Assembly: GCF_018873765.1 (NCBI RefSeq)
Contig: NC_057924.1
Coordinates: 9,635,001 to 9,699,000, forward strand
Reading direction: 5' to 3'
From: Telopea speciosissima
Lineage: Eukaryota > Streptophyta > Magnoliopsida > Proteales > Proteaceae
DNA: 64,000 bases
The notes beneath the pieces are model-generated. The model was not told the DNA's origin, searched no databases, and was given only the letters and a program-made list of their open reading frames with translations. This document shows, piece after piece, positions 13,801 to 23,513 of the stretch (position 1 is the stretch's first letter; the number at the start of each line of letters is the position of its first letter). Made by a program: the position numbers and the translations under genes.

Positions 13801-16375
13801 CTGAAATTTGGTAGTTAATCCTTTATCATTATTATTTATTAAATTTTGACATTACTTACCAGTTTCTGCACCAGTTTATATTCTGTTCTTACAACCTGCT
13901 CTGTTTTCCTGAGTTTCTGCAACTTTTTTTTCATTGGAGCTCCTAAGCTCTATTTTCTTAGTAATTTCTGGTTGAACATTGGTCGCAGGGCAGTGCAATT
14001 TCATCCCTACAATTTCAACCAATCTGGTTTGTTTTGAGGAGTCCAGCTTTGTCTGTGGTTGGAGCCCTCCGCTGGTTTGTGTTAACCAGAGGTGGAAGAA
14101 GATGGGATTTTATTGTTTTTACAATTAAACCCTGTTCCCTGATATTACAATAAAGACCCTGATTCTGGATTTTAGTTTCAGTTTAACTCCCCCTCTAGTT
14201 TTCTGTTCAGTATTGACTCTTTTCTCTTTTGGTTTAATTCCTGCTTCGCCCCCATTCAGTTATTTCACTCTAAAAGGGTTTTAAATTACCCCAGAAATTA
14301 CAAGATTGCCACTGATCTCCTTGAATTGAGCTATTTGTTCTTTGGTGGGCCCATAGTGATCCAATTTAGGGTTATTGACCTCTGGATCCGCATCACTACT
14401 GTAAACTATACTTGCATTATTTACTATTTGGATTAAAATTTTGTCAAGAGTCGGGACTAATTATGCGTCTCCACTGTTCATTGCCTTCACTTTCTTGGCT
14501 CAGGTGAATGTTCTGGTGCACACAACAGAAGTAACAATTCCTCCATTACAGGTAACTGAGATACAGAAATTAAAGAAAAAGCACAAGGCTCAAGATAAGA
14601 ATAAGTCTCTCAGGAGTTCTATGGACCTGAATATAGTAAATGTTGTGAAATGGAGGCCATCTTTGTCTTGTGAAAGCACAGAAGAAGCAGGATGTAGTGA
14701 GATGCTGGACGTTAATGGAGATACATATTTACCCAATGGAGAAGCTGGAGTCTCATATTTACATTCTGTCACAAGTACACCTGAAGAATGTGATTGTAGT
14801 GTCAAAGATGAGAAGACATCGGATGCCGAAGAGTCCAACTCTGATTCTGATGCCCCAACTGATTGTTATAGAAATACTCTGATCTCTGAAAAATCTGAAG
14901 ATGAAGAGATTTCTTGTCTGGAAGAAAAGAGAGAACATATATCGAAACTAGTGTCTGATTCCTGCGGTGCCCAATGGGATGTCTTCCGTAGGGAAGATGT
15001 TCCAAAGCTACAAGAATACCTAAGAAGGCACTTCAGTGAGTTCAGGCACACATATTGCTTTCCAGTTGAACAGGTAAGAAGAAATTTCTGAACTAAAGAG
15101 GAGTTCTATTTGTAGCTGTCCTTTAAAGCTGATATTTAAGTGTTTCTGCTTCAGGTTGCTCATCCAATTCTTGATCAGAGCTTCTTTCTTGATACAACCC
15201 ATAAAAGAAGGCTTAAGGAGGAGTTCGGTGAGAACTAATTTCCTTCTCATTTTCTTGTTTGCTCAATAATTGGGAATCACGAGCTGAAATTTTACATCAT
15301 TCTGCTGTTTTTAGAAGTCGAACCTTGGACTTTTGATCAGCATCTTGGAGAAGCCATCTTCATTCCTGCGGGATGCCCATATCAAATTAGGAATATTAAG
15401 GTAACACAAGTGCGACTATTCAACATTTTGTTCTCAGGAGCTGTCATTAGAAGTTGATTCTGCAGTATGTATTATCCTGGTAAGGTGAAAATTGGAGAGG
15501 TCCCTTCAACTGGCCCATACCATTGTGCTTCTCCAATTGAGAGAGAGAAAGGATTTGTGTGCTCAATCCCAGGTAATTGGGATAAGGCTTAGTCGAGTTG
15601 AGTTGTCTGCCTTAGCAAAGACTACTTCTAGGGCTATTGTTATAATCTTCTTCCGATAATATGAAGCATTTTATTCTTGGATCTGAATGAATCCAAGACA
15701 ACGGGCGTACCCAGTGCATGAGGCTCCCACCACTGTGGGGTCTGGGGTGGGTCATAATGTATGCAGCCTTACCCCTGCTTCACGGAGAGGCTGTTTCCTG
15801 ACTCGAACTCGCGACCACTAGGTCGCAATAGGGCAACCTTACTGTTGCGCCAAGGCCCACCATCTAATGAATCCAAGAAAACATTGATCTGAAATTCCAT
15901 CCTTGACTAAACATGTTCTAGTCATCTTTTCTGACTTATGTTCCATTTTCTCTCATTGTAGGCCCCTGATTTTAAATGAAGAAAGTTAGCTTTTTTGAAT
16001 TGGTTGGCTGATAATTTTTTTTTTCTTGCACATTCACAATCTTGTAATTCATCCATTATGATCTGCAGTCTTGCATAAATGTGGCTTTGGACTTTGTGTC
16101 ACCTGAGAATGTCCAAGAGTGTATTCAGTTGATTGATGAACTCCGTGTACTTCCAAAGAATCACAAAGCTAAAGAAGACAAGCTAGAGGCAAATCTTTTC
16201 ATGAGCTCCACTTTCAATTTATGATGTAAATTTTACTTGCTATATCTCCATATTGGTTTTATTGCTGATGGGAAAAGGATATTGTCTTGATGCATGACAG
16301 GTGAAGAAAATGAGTGTCTATGGTATTAGTGCTGCAGTTAAAGAAATCCGTGAGCTGACATCAAGTGCACTGTAA
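4836..16375 (+). CDS. JMJ24: JMJ24-like WRC/RING/JmjC protein (likely E3 ubiquitin ligase)
   Basis: Twelve coding exons: 4836-5468, 5570-5715, 7516-7624, 7724-7856, 7928-7991, 8087-8765, 10524-10853, 14504-15073, 15155-15227, 15315-15400, 16069-16188, 16301-16375 (stop TAA). They join in one frame to give 1005 aa. A WRC zinc finger is at residues 13-37 (C13-x9-C23-x10-C34-x2-H37). A RING-type cysteine cluster spans ~230-285 (CHQCR ... [13 protein letters not shown]). A JmjC-type region follows to ~aa 960, interrupted by an acidic segment encoded in exon 8. The usual KDM3-type Fe(II) ligands H-x-D...H read Y692, N694 and Y935 ([13 protein letters not shown]), so demethylase activity is unlikely. 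Arabidopsis JMJ24 is a known member with a degenerate JmjC and RING E3 activity in chromatin silencing. The ATG is chosen because WRC begins right after it. All introns are GT-AG except intron 11, which is GC-AG. The gene assignment is confident; exact exon ends are by eye. Confidence 0.9.
6459..6592. repeat. Compound trinucleotide microsatellite in intron 2
   Basis: Runs of aataat, then (atg)n around 6511-6537, then (att)n around 6558-6588. They lie inside the 1.8-kb second intron of the JMJ24-like gene. Open frames reading long I, S or Y runs here are only products of the repeat. Confidence 0.85.
9150..9367 (+). mobile_element. RTE-type LINE 3' end fragment in intron 6
   Basis: The sequence ends ccatttagttgggataagg ctgag followed by (ttg)n, the characteristic tail of plant RTE LINEs. 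Just upstream, tagcttaggtcttg... agtatgacctcgag matches the degraded C-terminal coding end seen in the better copy at 22931-23450. Only a 5'-truncated stub is present. It lies in sense orientation in the 1758-bp intron 6. Confidence 0.65.
12400..13080. repeat. Diverged repeat with 'gagatctcgg' motifs in intron 7
   Basis: Motifs such as gagatctcggctgagat, cgaaatctcgggatccgag and ccaagatctcggcgag recur in both orientations. They resemble the cgaaacc/gagttttagaacc style of the element at 45499-46455. A G-run (about 12827-12838) lies inside. I cannot fix termini or a target duplication. It sits in the 3650-bp intron 7, which otherwise shows only AT-rich unique-looking sequence. Confidence 0.35.
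13191..13333. mobile_element. hAT-type MITE in intron 7
   Basis: 143 bp with terminal inverted repeats catagttgtcaaggcgtc and (complement of the right end) catagttgtcacggcgtc. The interior is GC-richer than the intron. Exact 8-bp target duplication gtggtcat at 13183-13190 and 13334-13341, as expected for hAT elements. Confidence 0.8.
15560..15606 (+). mobile_element. RTE LINE tail remnant in intron 10
   Basis: caatcccaggtaattggg followed by ataaggcttagtcgagttg is a weak match to the RTE 3' consensus seen at 9320-9360. It is very short and lacks the (ttg)n tail. Confidence 0.35.
15699..15865 (-). mobile_element. Au-type SINE in intron 10
   Basis: On the minus strand the element reads ggccttggcgcaacagtaag (pol III A-box region), then gtggtcgcgagttcgagtc (B box), then gcaggggtaaggctgcata and a terminal gtgggagcctcatgcactgg. 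This is the layout of the plant Au SINE. It is flanked by an exact 13-bp duplication aatgaatccaaga (15686-15698 and 15866-15878), showing target-primed integration. It lies antisense in the 668-bp intron 10 of the JMJ24-like gene. Confidence 0.88.
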
Positions 16376-16464
16376 GTAGCTCTCAAGGTAAGACAAAGAT
16401 TAATAAAATCAAGTTAAATTCAAATTGAGGACTGAAAAGAAATGTCTTACTTGATCGTCTAGTG

Positions 16465-16981
16465 TAGGCTTGTCAATCGGTACGGTACCAAAAATAGGTA
16501 CCCTATACCGATACCGTACCGTTTAGGAACCCTATTTTCAATACCGCAACCTTACCGCTATGGTACGGTATGAAAACGGTATATAAAACGGTATGTATAT
16601 GGTACAGTTTCGGTACGGTACGAAAATGGTATATATACGATACAAAAAGCGGTATAAATCCGATTTTTATAAACGGTATGTATATGAAAACAGTATATAT
16701 ACGGTACAAAAATGGTATGCATACGGTGCGAAAATGGTACGGTTTCATTTTTACATGTTTACACCCCAAAACGGTACGGTTACGGTACAAATTCGGTAAA
16801 ACGGTACGGTTTCGGTACATACCGACGGTATGACCGTAAAAACCGTTACCGTACCGTACCGTGGTCAATACCGTTTGACCATACCGTACCGTACCATTTT
16901 TGCAACGGTGCGGTTTGGTACGGTTTTACGCGGGCGGTTTCGGTTTCGGTATACGGTTTCGGTTCCAGATTGACACCCTTA
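16465..16981. mobile_element. hAT element packed with CGGTAC motifs
   Basis: 517 bp with ends taggcttgtcaatcgg ... cagattgacaccctta and an exact 8-bp target duplication gtctagtg (16457-16464 and 16982-16989). The interior consists largely of gtac/cggta words in both orientations, typical of hAT subterminal transposase-binding repeats but extreme in density. It begins 90 bp after the JMJ24-like stop codon, so it lies in the 3' UTR/flank, or in an intron if the 19801 exon is used. Confidence 0.85.
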
Positions 16982-16989
16982 GTCTAGTG

Positions 16990-19800
16990 TGTTCCCAACT
17001 TCCCATGGACGTAATTTGCATGTGCTTACTAGAATTTTTCTTACATTACATAGGCAATGATTATTCAAATGCACGTATAATACCCTAAAGGTGGATGGGA
17101 TGGATTAATCCAGTGTCTCCGATGCCATGGCTGTTTAATTGTTGTATATCCATTATGAGATTATGAGTGGGTTTGGCTTTTGCTGAAGAGACGCAAGCCC
17201 CATGAATGGTTTTCTTATTAAATCAGTAGATAACTGAGGCTGTGTTATACAGTGCAGAGGGGATATGGTTTCTATGTCTTGGTATGTAATCAGTAATGGT
17301 AGGGGATGCTCCCCATAACAAACCTGTGGGGTTGCTCCTTAGGACCCTATTCAATTCTGTAGATGCTAATTCTTTTTGTTTGAAGTTGACTTACCCAAAC
17401 AGGTAAGCTCCTTTCCATAATCTCTAGAATGCAAGAGAGATTTCAACTTTTAATGGTATTGGTCTAAGATGGGTATGATTTTGGATCTATGCTACACATA
17501 CCACTTCACCCTAATTATTTTATTGCTAAAAATATGAGTATGGTCAGTTAGACAAGTGAATTTTGGAAGGCCTAATAATAGTATTGGTTTCTTATATTTC
17601 TGGTGATAGCATTGAAAAGTGGCCAAAATCTATGCCAGTGATCATTCCTAGCTGATGCTCCTAGATTACCCTTTTTGCAGAAAATTAGGTCTTATTATCT
17701 ATTTTTCCTTTATCATCTTCTATCATGAACACCTTATTTCATTGGTAACGTAATGTGAGTGTGTGTTTGGTATGCTTTACTTTAGAAAATGGCCCATGGC
17801 GATTGATATTGGTGTTGGGTGAGTCTTATACTACCATGGACATGGCTCCAACCTGCATCCTCTACATTAGATCTTAAGCAGTTTACTTCTTTTCCCCTTC
17901 CCCCCCCCCCCCCCCCCCTCCTCTCTCTCAAGGGGGGGGGGGGGGTTGGGGTGGGTGGGTAGATACATGCTATCTTATTTACTTGACAATAGTCTCTTAA
18001 CAACATTCTGTATCTGTTACATTTTGGGTGACTAGTCTAGGTGCAGCTTTCATTTTCTACTCTTACCAAATGACAGTATAAAATTTAGAATGACTGCATC
18101 TGAATTTATTTTTTCTTTTGCTGACTATGTCTGTAATTGGAACTCCCGGACATGCTGTGATGCAATTTGCATAATTTTCTTCACTAAAATTTTTGTTTTA
18201 TAAATTAGTAGTCAGTTCCTGGCTTGATAGATTTGCACCACCTACCGATGTACCAAATATAAGGATGCTCTACCAATCTATAGAGAATCATGGATGGATC
18301 GTATGTTCCACTAGTTCATATGAATGCAGTTTTAGTTTTGATAATTTTGACCTTCAATAGAGATCTTTAGAAAGACCTCTAAAACCATGTTGTACAATAT
18401 TTTGGTTTAGTTGTTTACAAAGGTATTTGAGTGTGGAACCAGGCTAGCAAATTCTTATTATTTATGGGTTTATTGTTGGGTTCTCTCACATGTCAAAAGA
18501 TGGGGGTTTACTGTATCATGGGGTTATTATTGTAATTCTTGTCTTTTCAGATATTTAGTGTTTAGTCTGGGGATTTGTTTTTTAAAACTTTTTCCGATCA
18601 TTTTTACTTTGTATAATAAGTTTGACAATTAGTACTAGCAAGTCTGATCTATACTATTCTTTAGTTTCTATTTATAGTCATATTAGGAGCTTTAAGTTAC
18701 AGTAGGGTTTAGTTTGGTCTTTGACATGTTTCTGGAATACGGAATATAATTAGGTTGTGCCTTGGAAGCTTGGAGCTCCAAGTGATATATAGTGCGAAAC
18801 CATAGGTGGATTTCCTCTTCTACAATCCTCTTTCTCGTCTTCTTTCTGTGAATTGCCATTATGTTCTTACTCCCATTGCATGTCAGATTTCTTTTTCATT
18901 TTCTTCTTCTTTTAGTCTATCTATGTTCTCTCTAAATCCTTTATATTATTTCAAATCCTAATAGAAACATGACAAGTTAAACAATTATGCAAAAACTACT
19001 TCTCTTCCATACATTTCTGACCCTGGATAAAAGACGACTACTTAGGTCAAGTGGCGGTAAACTTCCATGCATTTCCGGCATAGTGCTATTTCTGTTTCGA
19101 GAAGCTCACCCAGAAACAAGCTTAACAAGCTTAAATGATCTACTTAGATGGTTTATCCCATTGTCTGTTCTTGTATCTTTCCCCACACTTCTTCTCTTGT
19201 TTAGTAACTGTGAGCTAAACCAATTGACTATGAATCGTGAAATTCATCGTTTGATCATATGCTAGAGCTTTCCTTGGATATGGTGTACTAAGCGTGGTGA
19301 GCAATTGTCTAGACTTGCTAGGACATCACGTGGAACCAGTATTTGACATGCCTTGTCAATGCCTAGCTGCAATTTGTGAGGGTTCCCACAACATGGACTG
19401 AGTGTGGATAAGCTAACCCAAGGGAGCAGGATTCATTTAGCAACTTGGGAAACAGAGGTCTGATGTAAGACGGTTTCAAAGGACCAAGTGTCAAAGCCCG
19501 GTGTTTGATGATCTAATGTAATGACTGGTTAAGCAGCCCCTGAGAACCGTTGTGTAAAAAGAATGGAACAGAAAAATGGTATCCATATAGCTCAAGTTAT
19601 GGGGATGAGGGCTTTAGTTGACCTGGTTACTGTAACATAAATTAATTGAAAACACGTGAAATCTGCATGTCTCTCTACTGTTTGTTTGATGTGAACCTTC
19701 TGCTTGATTTTGAAGTGTACTAGACTTGCTTTATGTTCACCAGTGAGCATAACTAAAAGCTTTGTTCCAAAGAAATTTACAATATGTTCTATATTTTCAG
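16990..19800. other. Non-coding stretch after JMJ24-like gene
   Basis: AT-rich sequence without a recognised gene. The short ORFs (for example near 18411, 18987 and 19592) have no motif or start context that supports them. It could be the 3' flank of the JMJ24-like gene or a long last intron. The only distinctive internal structure is the C/G homopolymer pair near 17.9 kb. Confidence 0.5.
17896..17945. repeat. C-run / G-run foldback
   Basis: A run of roughly 20 C is followed after ctcctctctctcaa by a run of about 14 G, so the two homopolymers can pair as a hairpin. Homopolymer lengths are prone to assembly error. Confidence 0.7.
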
Positions 19801-19891
19801 GAAAGGTTCCAAACACAAAGGTGGAAAAGTTATGGAGGAAAGATGTTCACAGAAAAACTTGCACCTGCATCTATTCCCCTCATGTTGCTAG
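19801..19891 (+). other. Possible alternative last exon of JMJ24-like gene
   Basis: A consensus donor (gtaagt, 16372-16377) overlaps the TAA stop of the main model. Joined to an acceptor atattttcag ending at 19800, the frame continues for 29 residues after Leu1005 (KGSKHKGGKVMEERCSQK...) to TAG at 19889-19891. The 3.4-kb intron would contain the CGGTAC hAT element. The tail is basic and has no recognised motif, so this is inference from splice signals only. Confidence 0.3.
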
Positions 19892-20469
19892 AGAACTTCT
19901 TCATTGGGCTTACTTGATAAAGTGAAATTCTGTGGACCCATTACTCATGTGATTGGTACATCTATAATGTCGTCTTAATTCCAAATGTGGAGGAGGTTGG
20001 CAAAGTCACCTGGAAGGCTAGTCAGCATATTCTCATTTCAGTTTTGCCTGCTACCTACCATGCAAAAATTTTGATCCGATTGTGAATACTGCGTCTCTCC
20101 GTTTATGCTTATAACTCTTTTTTCTTTAACTTGTTTTTGACTTCATCTCTTTTACTTTATTCTGTTTCCCCCCCCCCCCTCCCCCTCCTTTTAGAGAAGT
20201 CAATAATTCTGTGCAGTATAGGTCTGAAGCTATTTCTGTTTTGCATTTGGTTTTTTTATATGTATATATAAATAGTCTGTAATTATGCAGTTTCTCACCG
20301 CTTGAATATTCATTGGAGTTAGTATCAGTAGAATCTTCAATTTTGTTAGTTTTCATGTGTATCAACTAAGTGGAAAACATTAAGCTGCTTTGAAATGGAA
20401 CAACACTGAATCCATTGCTTTACTAGCTATGGCCTAGGTACCTCCCAACTCGGGCCAACTCGGGGTGTA

Positions 20470-22200
20470 TGTTGGAACAACTCTAAAACCCTCCCGGATA
20501 GGATCCCAAGTCAAAACTCGACTTTGGAATCCGAAAACTGACTGAGAACTCAAATCCTCAGAATAACACAAAACTGTAAGAAATAGGAGTTAATAAGAAG
20601 GATAAGAACCCCTCAAACGATGGGAATGATGCGATGAAAGGTTTGGGAGTGATTTGCAAAACAATAATCTCACAGGTAGAGATCCCTGAGATAGGAAAAA
20701 GTGAAATTAATTTAATTCAATCAACAGATTGATCTGAAATTTGGATCAGACTTCAATCTATGTAGATCAAATCAAAGCCTTAAGGTTTCACGATGATCCA
20801 AAAGATGGATTAGAACTAATTTTGAAAACCCAAATTCTGAAATAGAGAAAAGTGGGAAAAGACAGAAACTTTGGTAAGTAACAATCCAGCAGGCAGAAGG
20901 ACCATGAACGTTGGTCGAGTACTGTTAATGGGTAGTACTTTGACTTCCCAAAGTTTTAAACAGCTTTAGAGTTTGGATTTTATGGACCAAACAGTATATG
21001 CTGAAAACTAACAAAAAAAAACAGGGTATCCATTGGTTCCTTAAATCAGTCAGTAAAGAAGGAATTAATAGAAATGATTGAAACCTCTAGTAGCAAAAAG
21101 ATCATAGACTAATACCCAACTAAAATCAGACTTCAAATCAGATCAGAGAAACAACAATTGATTGCTGGTAGTACCGGATCTTTATCCTCTTCAGTTCCGT
21201 GTCCGGCCTAGTTCCCTAGTTCCTCTAACATGGGGGGACTGGAATGACCACCCTACCCCTTTCCGAACACTCTACCCGGGTGGGGTCCACTACCTCCTAT
21301 TAGAGGAACTGGGGAACTGGGCCAGGCAGGGAACTGGGGAAGATAATTTTTTGGGTAGTACCTGTCACGCCCCTATTCCAAACAAGGAATGAGCTCATAA
21401 TGGAGTGAAATAACTCCACCATAGCTTGGCTTTAATGCTCCATCGACTCCCTAGGTTCCAAGAGAGATCTAGGTCAATCTCTCCCATTACCGAACCCCTT
21501 TTAAAATCCAAAATAGAAGAAGGAAGAAGGTTCAATAGCTTACCTACCCCCAAGATGAGAGAGCTCCACGATTTATGGCCCAAGAGATGGGGTCTCCACC
21601 TTCCTCCAAGCCTCTCTCTCCTTCCTCTTTCTCTTTCTCTCCTCTTTCTCTCCTCTTTCTCTCCTCCACGATTTAGGGTAGAAGAGAATGATGAAGGAGA
21701 AGTAATGTTCTCTCTCTCCCTCTTGGACTCATTTATAATAAATGGGTATTTGGGTACCTCTAGTCAAATGGGTCATGAGGCTTAATGGGTCAACCCATTA
21801 GGGTAGTACCAATACTTGAGTATTGATGGAGAAGAAGATATGACGAAGCATCTCACCAGCCATTAATGGTATCCCATCTGAATCTCACAGAACAAAAGAA
21901 AAGGCTCAAGCCAAAAACGCATTAATCAAATTTGTGTGCAAGGTTATAGCCCCTACAAACTTATATAGAAGACTCAAAAACAGATTCAAACACTAAAATA
22001 GAAAGGCCTAACCCAATCCTTTATTAAAAATGTGACATAAATTGACTAGAAAACTAAAAAAAAAAAACAAAAAAATGACTCAAAACATGACCCTAACTAA
22101 ACTAATAAAATAAATCTCGTTTTTCTACTTTATACCCATATTTTAGGCCCATTAAAATGGTTCATTACAAAGAAAACTCATGCGGATCAAAGGTCCAACA
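20470..22200. mobile_element. Possible solo LTR (TGTTGGA...TCCAACA)
   Basis: The ends tgttggaacaac and aaggtccaaca resemble Copia-type LTR termini 1.73 kb apart. A MITE (21176-21353) lies inside, and a TATA-like cttatataga occurs near 21960. The flanking 5-mers gtgta and cctac do not match, and no reverse transcriptase lies nearby. This is a weak call; the region could be other repeat DNA. Confidence 0.3.
21176..21353. mobile_element. Mutator-like MITE with exact 9-bp duplication
   Basis: 178-bp hairpin starting ggatctttatcctcttc and ending gaagataattttttg, with inner arms ctagttcctctaaca / tattagaggaactgg. It is flanked by exact ggtagtacc (21167-21175 and 21354-21362). Sequence relative of the elements at 3456 and 47101. 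Confidence 0.88.
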
Positions 22201-22609
22201 CCTACATAACCCAACCTAAAACTTATTTTCAATAAAATAAGCCTTTTCGGTGACTTATCTACAGCATCCCTGTCCAAAAAGCATAGTTTTGAAGTTGTTC
22301 AGTTTGACCCAAGCTGGTGATACTTTTCTTTCTGAGTTTCAGAAACCCAAACCCAAGCTCCCTAAAATGCTTCCTTTTAACTTCACAGCTGTTTTAGATA
22401 TTTTGGCTAGATTGTTCATCATAAACTGAGCTTGGCTTCTTAAGGTAGAATTAGCTATAGGTTGGGCTATGGGAAAGCTCATTTCGTATTCTTGCTCGAC
22501 TTGTGTCAGGTTTCTTAAGAGTTCAGGATTTAACTAGGGCTTGGTTATATACAGTAATTCTTATATAATTGATATTTTAATTTCCAAGATTGATTAGAGG
22601 GCTGAAGGA

Positions 22610-22881
22610 ATGATGTCGTGTGGCTCTGCTAGGGTTTCTCTGCGGGTTGAGGGTTTAGGTGATGCTCGAGACCCTGAGATGGAGTGTGTGGTACTATTCA
22701 AGATCCTATTAGGGTTTCTCGCCAACCCATTGATTACTGATTTTCTAAGGCCAATCTTTGAGGAAAATGTTCTTCCTTCGTCGGTTCCAGAAGTTACTCT
22801 AGTTGTGGATCCTCCTCAATCGGTTCAAGAACCTCCGTGCAAGGTTTCTTTTGCAGCAACATTGAAGAAGAATATCACCTG
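22610..22881 (+). pseudogene. Possible 5' fragment of L1 LINE ORF1
   Basis: An open frame of 90 codons ends ...KVSFAATLKKNIT. The SFAATLKK motif resembles the segment preceding DUF4283 in plant L1 ORF1 proteins. The L1 ORF1 sequence resumes near 25.4 kb beyond two inserted repeats, so this may be the front of the same LINE. Recognition is weak. Confidence 0.35.
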
Positions 22882-22930
22882 ACCTTTAGTGGATGATCTG
22901 CCATTGCCCATTCATAATGGGGATTTAAAA

Positions 22931-23450
22931 CAACAACAACAACTCAGCCTTATCCCAACTAAATGAGGTCGGCTACATGGAACCTTTCAAAACAAAGTAG
23001 AGAAAACAAAATCCACACAAAGGCAAAAGAAAGTAAGAGGAATGAAGAATAAAAATGAAGAAATGAGATACGAAAACTGAGAAATGGAAAATGAAAATGA
23101 AAGTAAGAGGAAAGAGGATAGCCCAGAAAATCAGGAAAATCCCAGCTATATGGTGTCGGCAACATGGATCTTAGCCCTCTAGAAGACTCCATTCTGAGGT
23201 CATACTTGGCATAAGACCCAGACTATGCATGTCATTCTTGACAACCTCATCTGTGGTCATTTTAGGCCTACCCCTAGCTCTTCTAGCTCCTTCAATCGGA
23301 ATCAGATCACTCCTCCTTACTGGGGCGTCCCCAAGCCTCCATTGCACATGGTCAAACCACCTCAGACGACATTCTCGGAGCTTGTTGCTAATCGGGGCAA
23401 CTCCCGCATCAGCTCTAATACATTCGTTCCTCACTTTATCCTTCCTTGTG
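22931..23450 (-). mobile_element. RTE-type LINE 3' end, 5'-truncated
   Basis: On the minus strand the protein frame reads LRECRLRWFDHVQWRLGDAP followed by VRRSDL and RGRPKMT. This is the typical C-terminus of plant RTE-clade reverse transcriptases. The 3' UTR ends in the ccgacctcatttagttggg motif, with ctgagttgttgttgttgtt at its very tail (22931-22950). The upstream reverse transcriptase core is missing. Confidence 0.75.
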
Positions 23451-23513
23451 TTGTTGCACTTCTATCTTAACATCCTCATCTCTACAACACATAGTTTTTT
23501 TATGAAGAATGCT

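Noticed and set aside
16503..16868. Tyr/Arg/Thr-rich ORFs on both strands at 16.5-16.9 kb
   Set aside because: Translation of CGGTAC words inside a hAT element with a clear target duplication.
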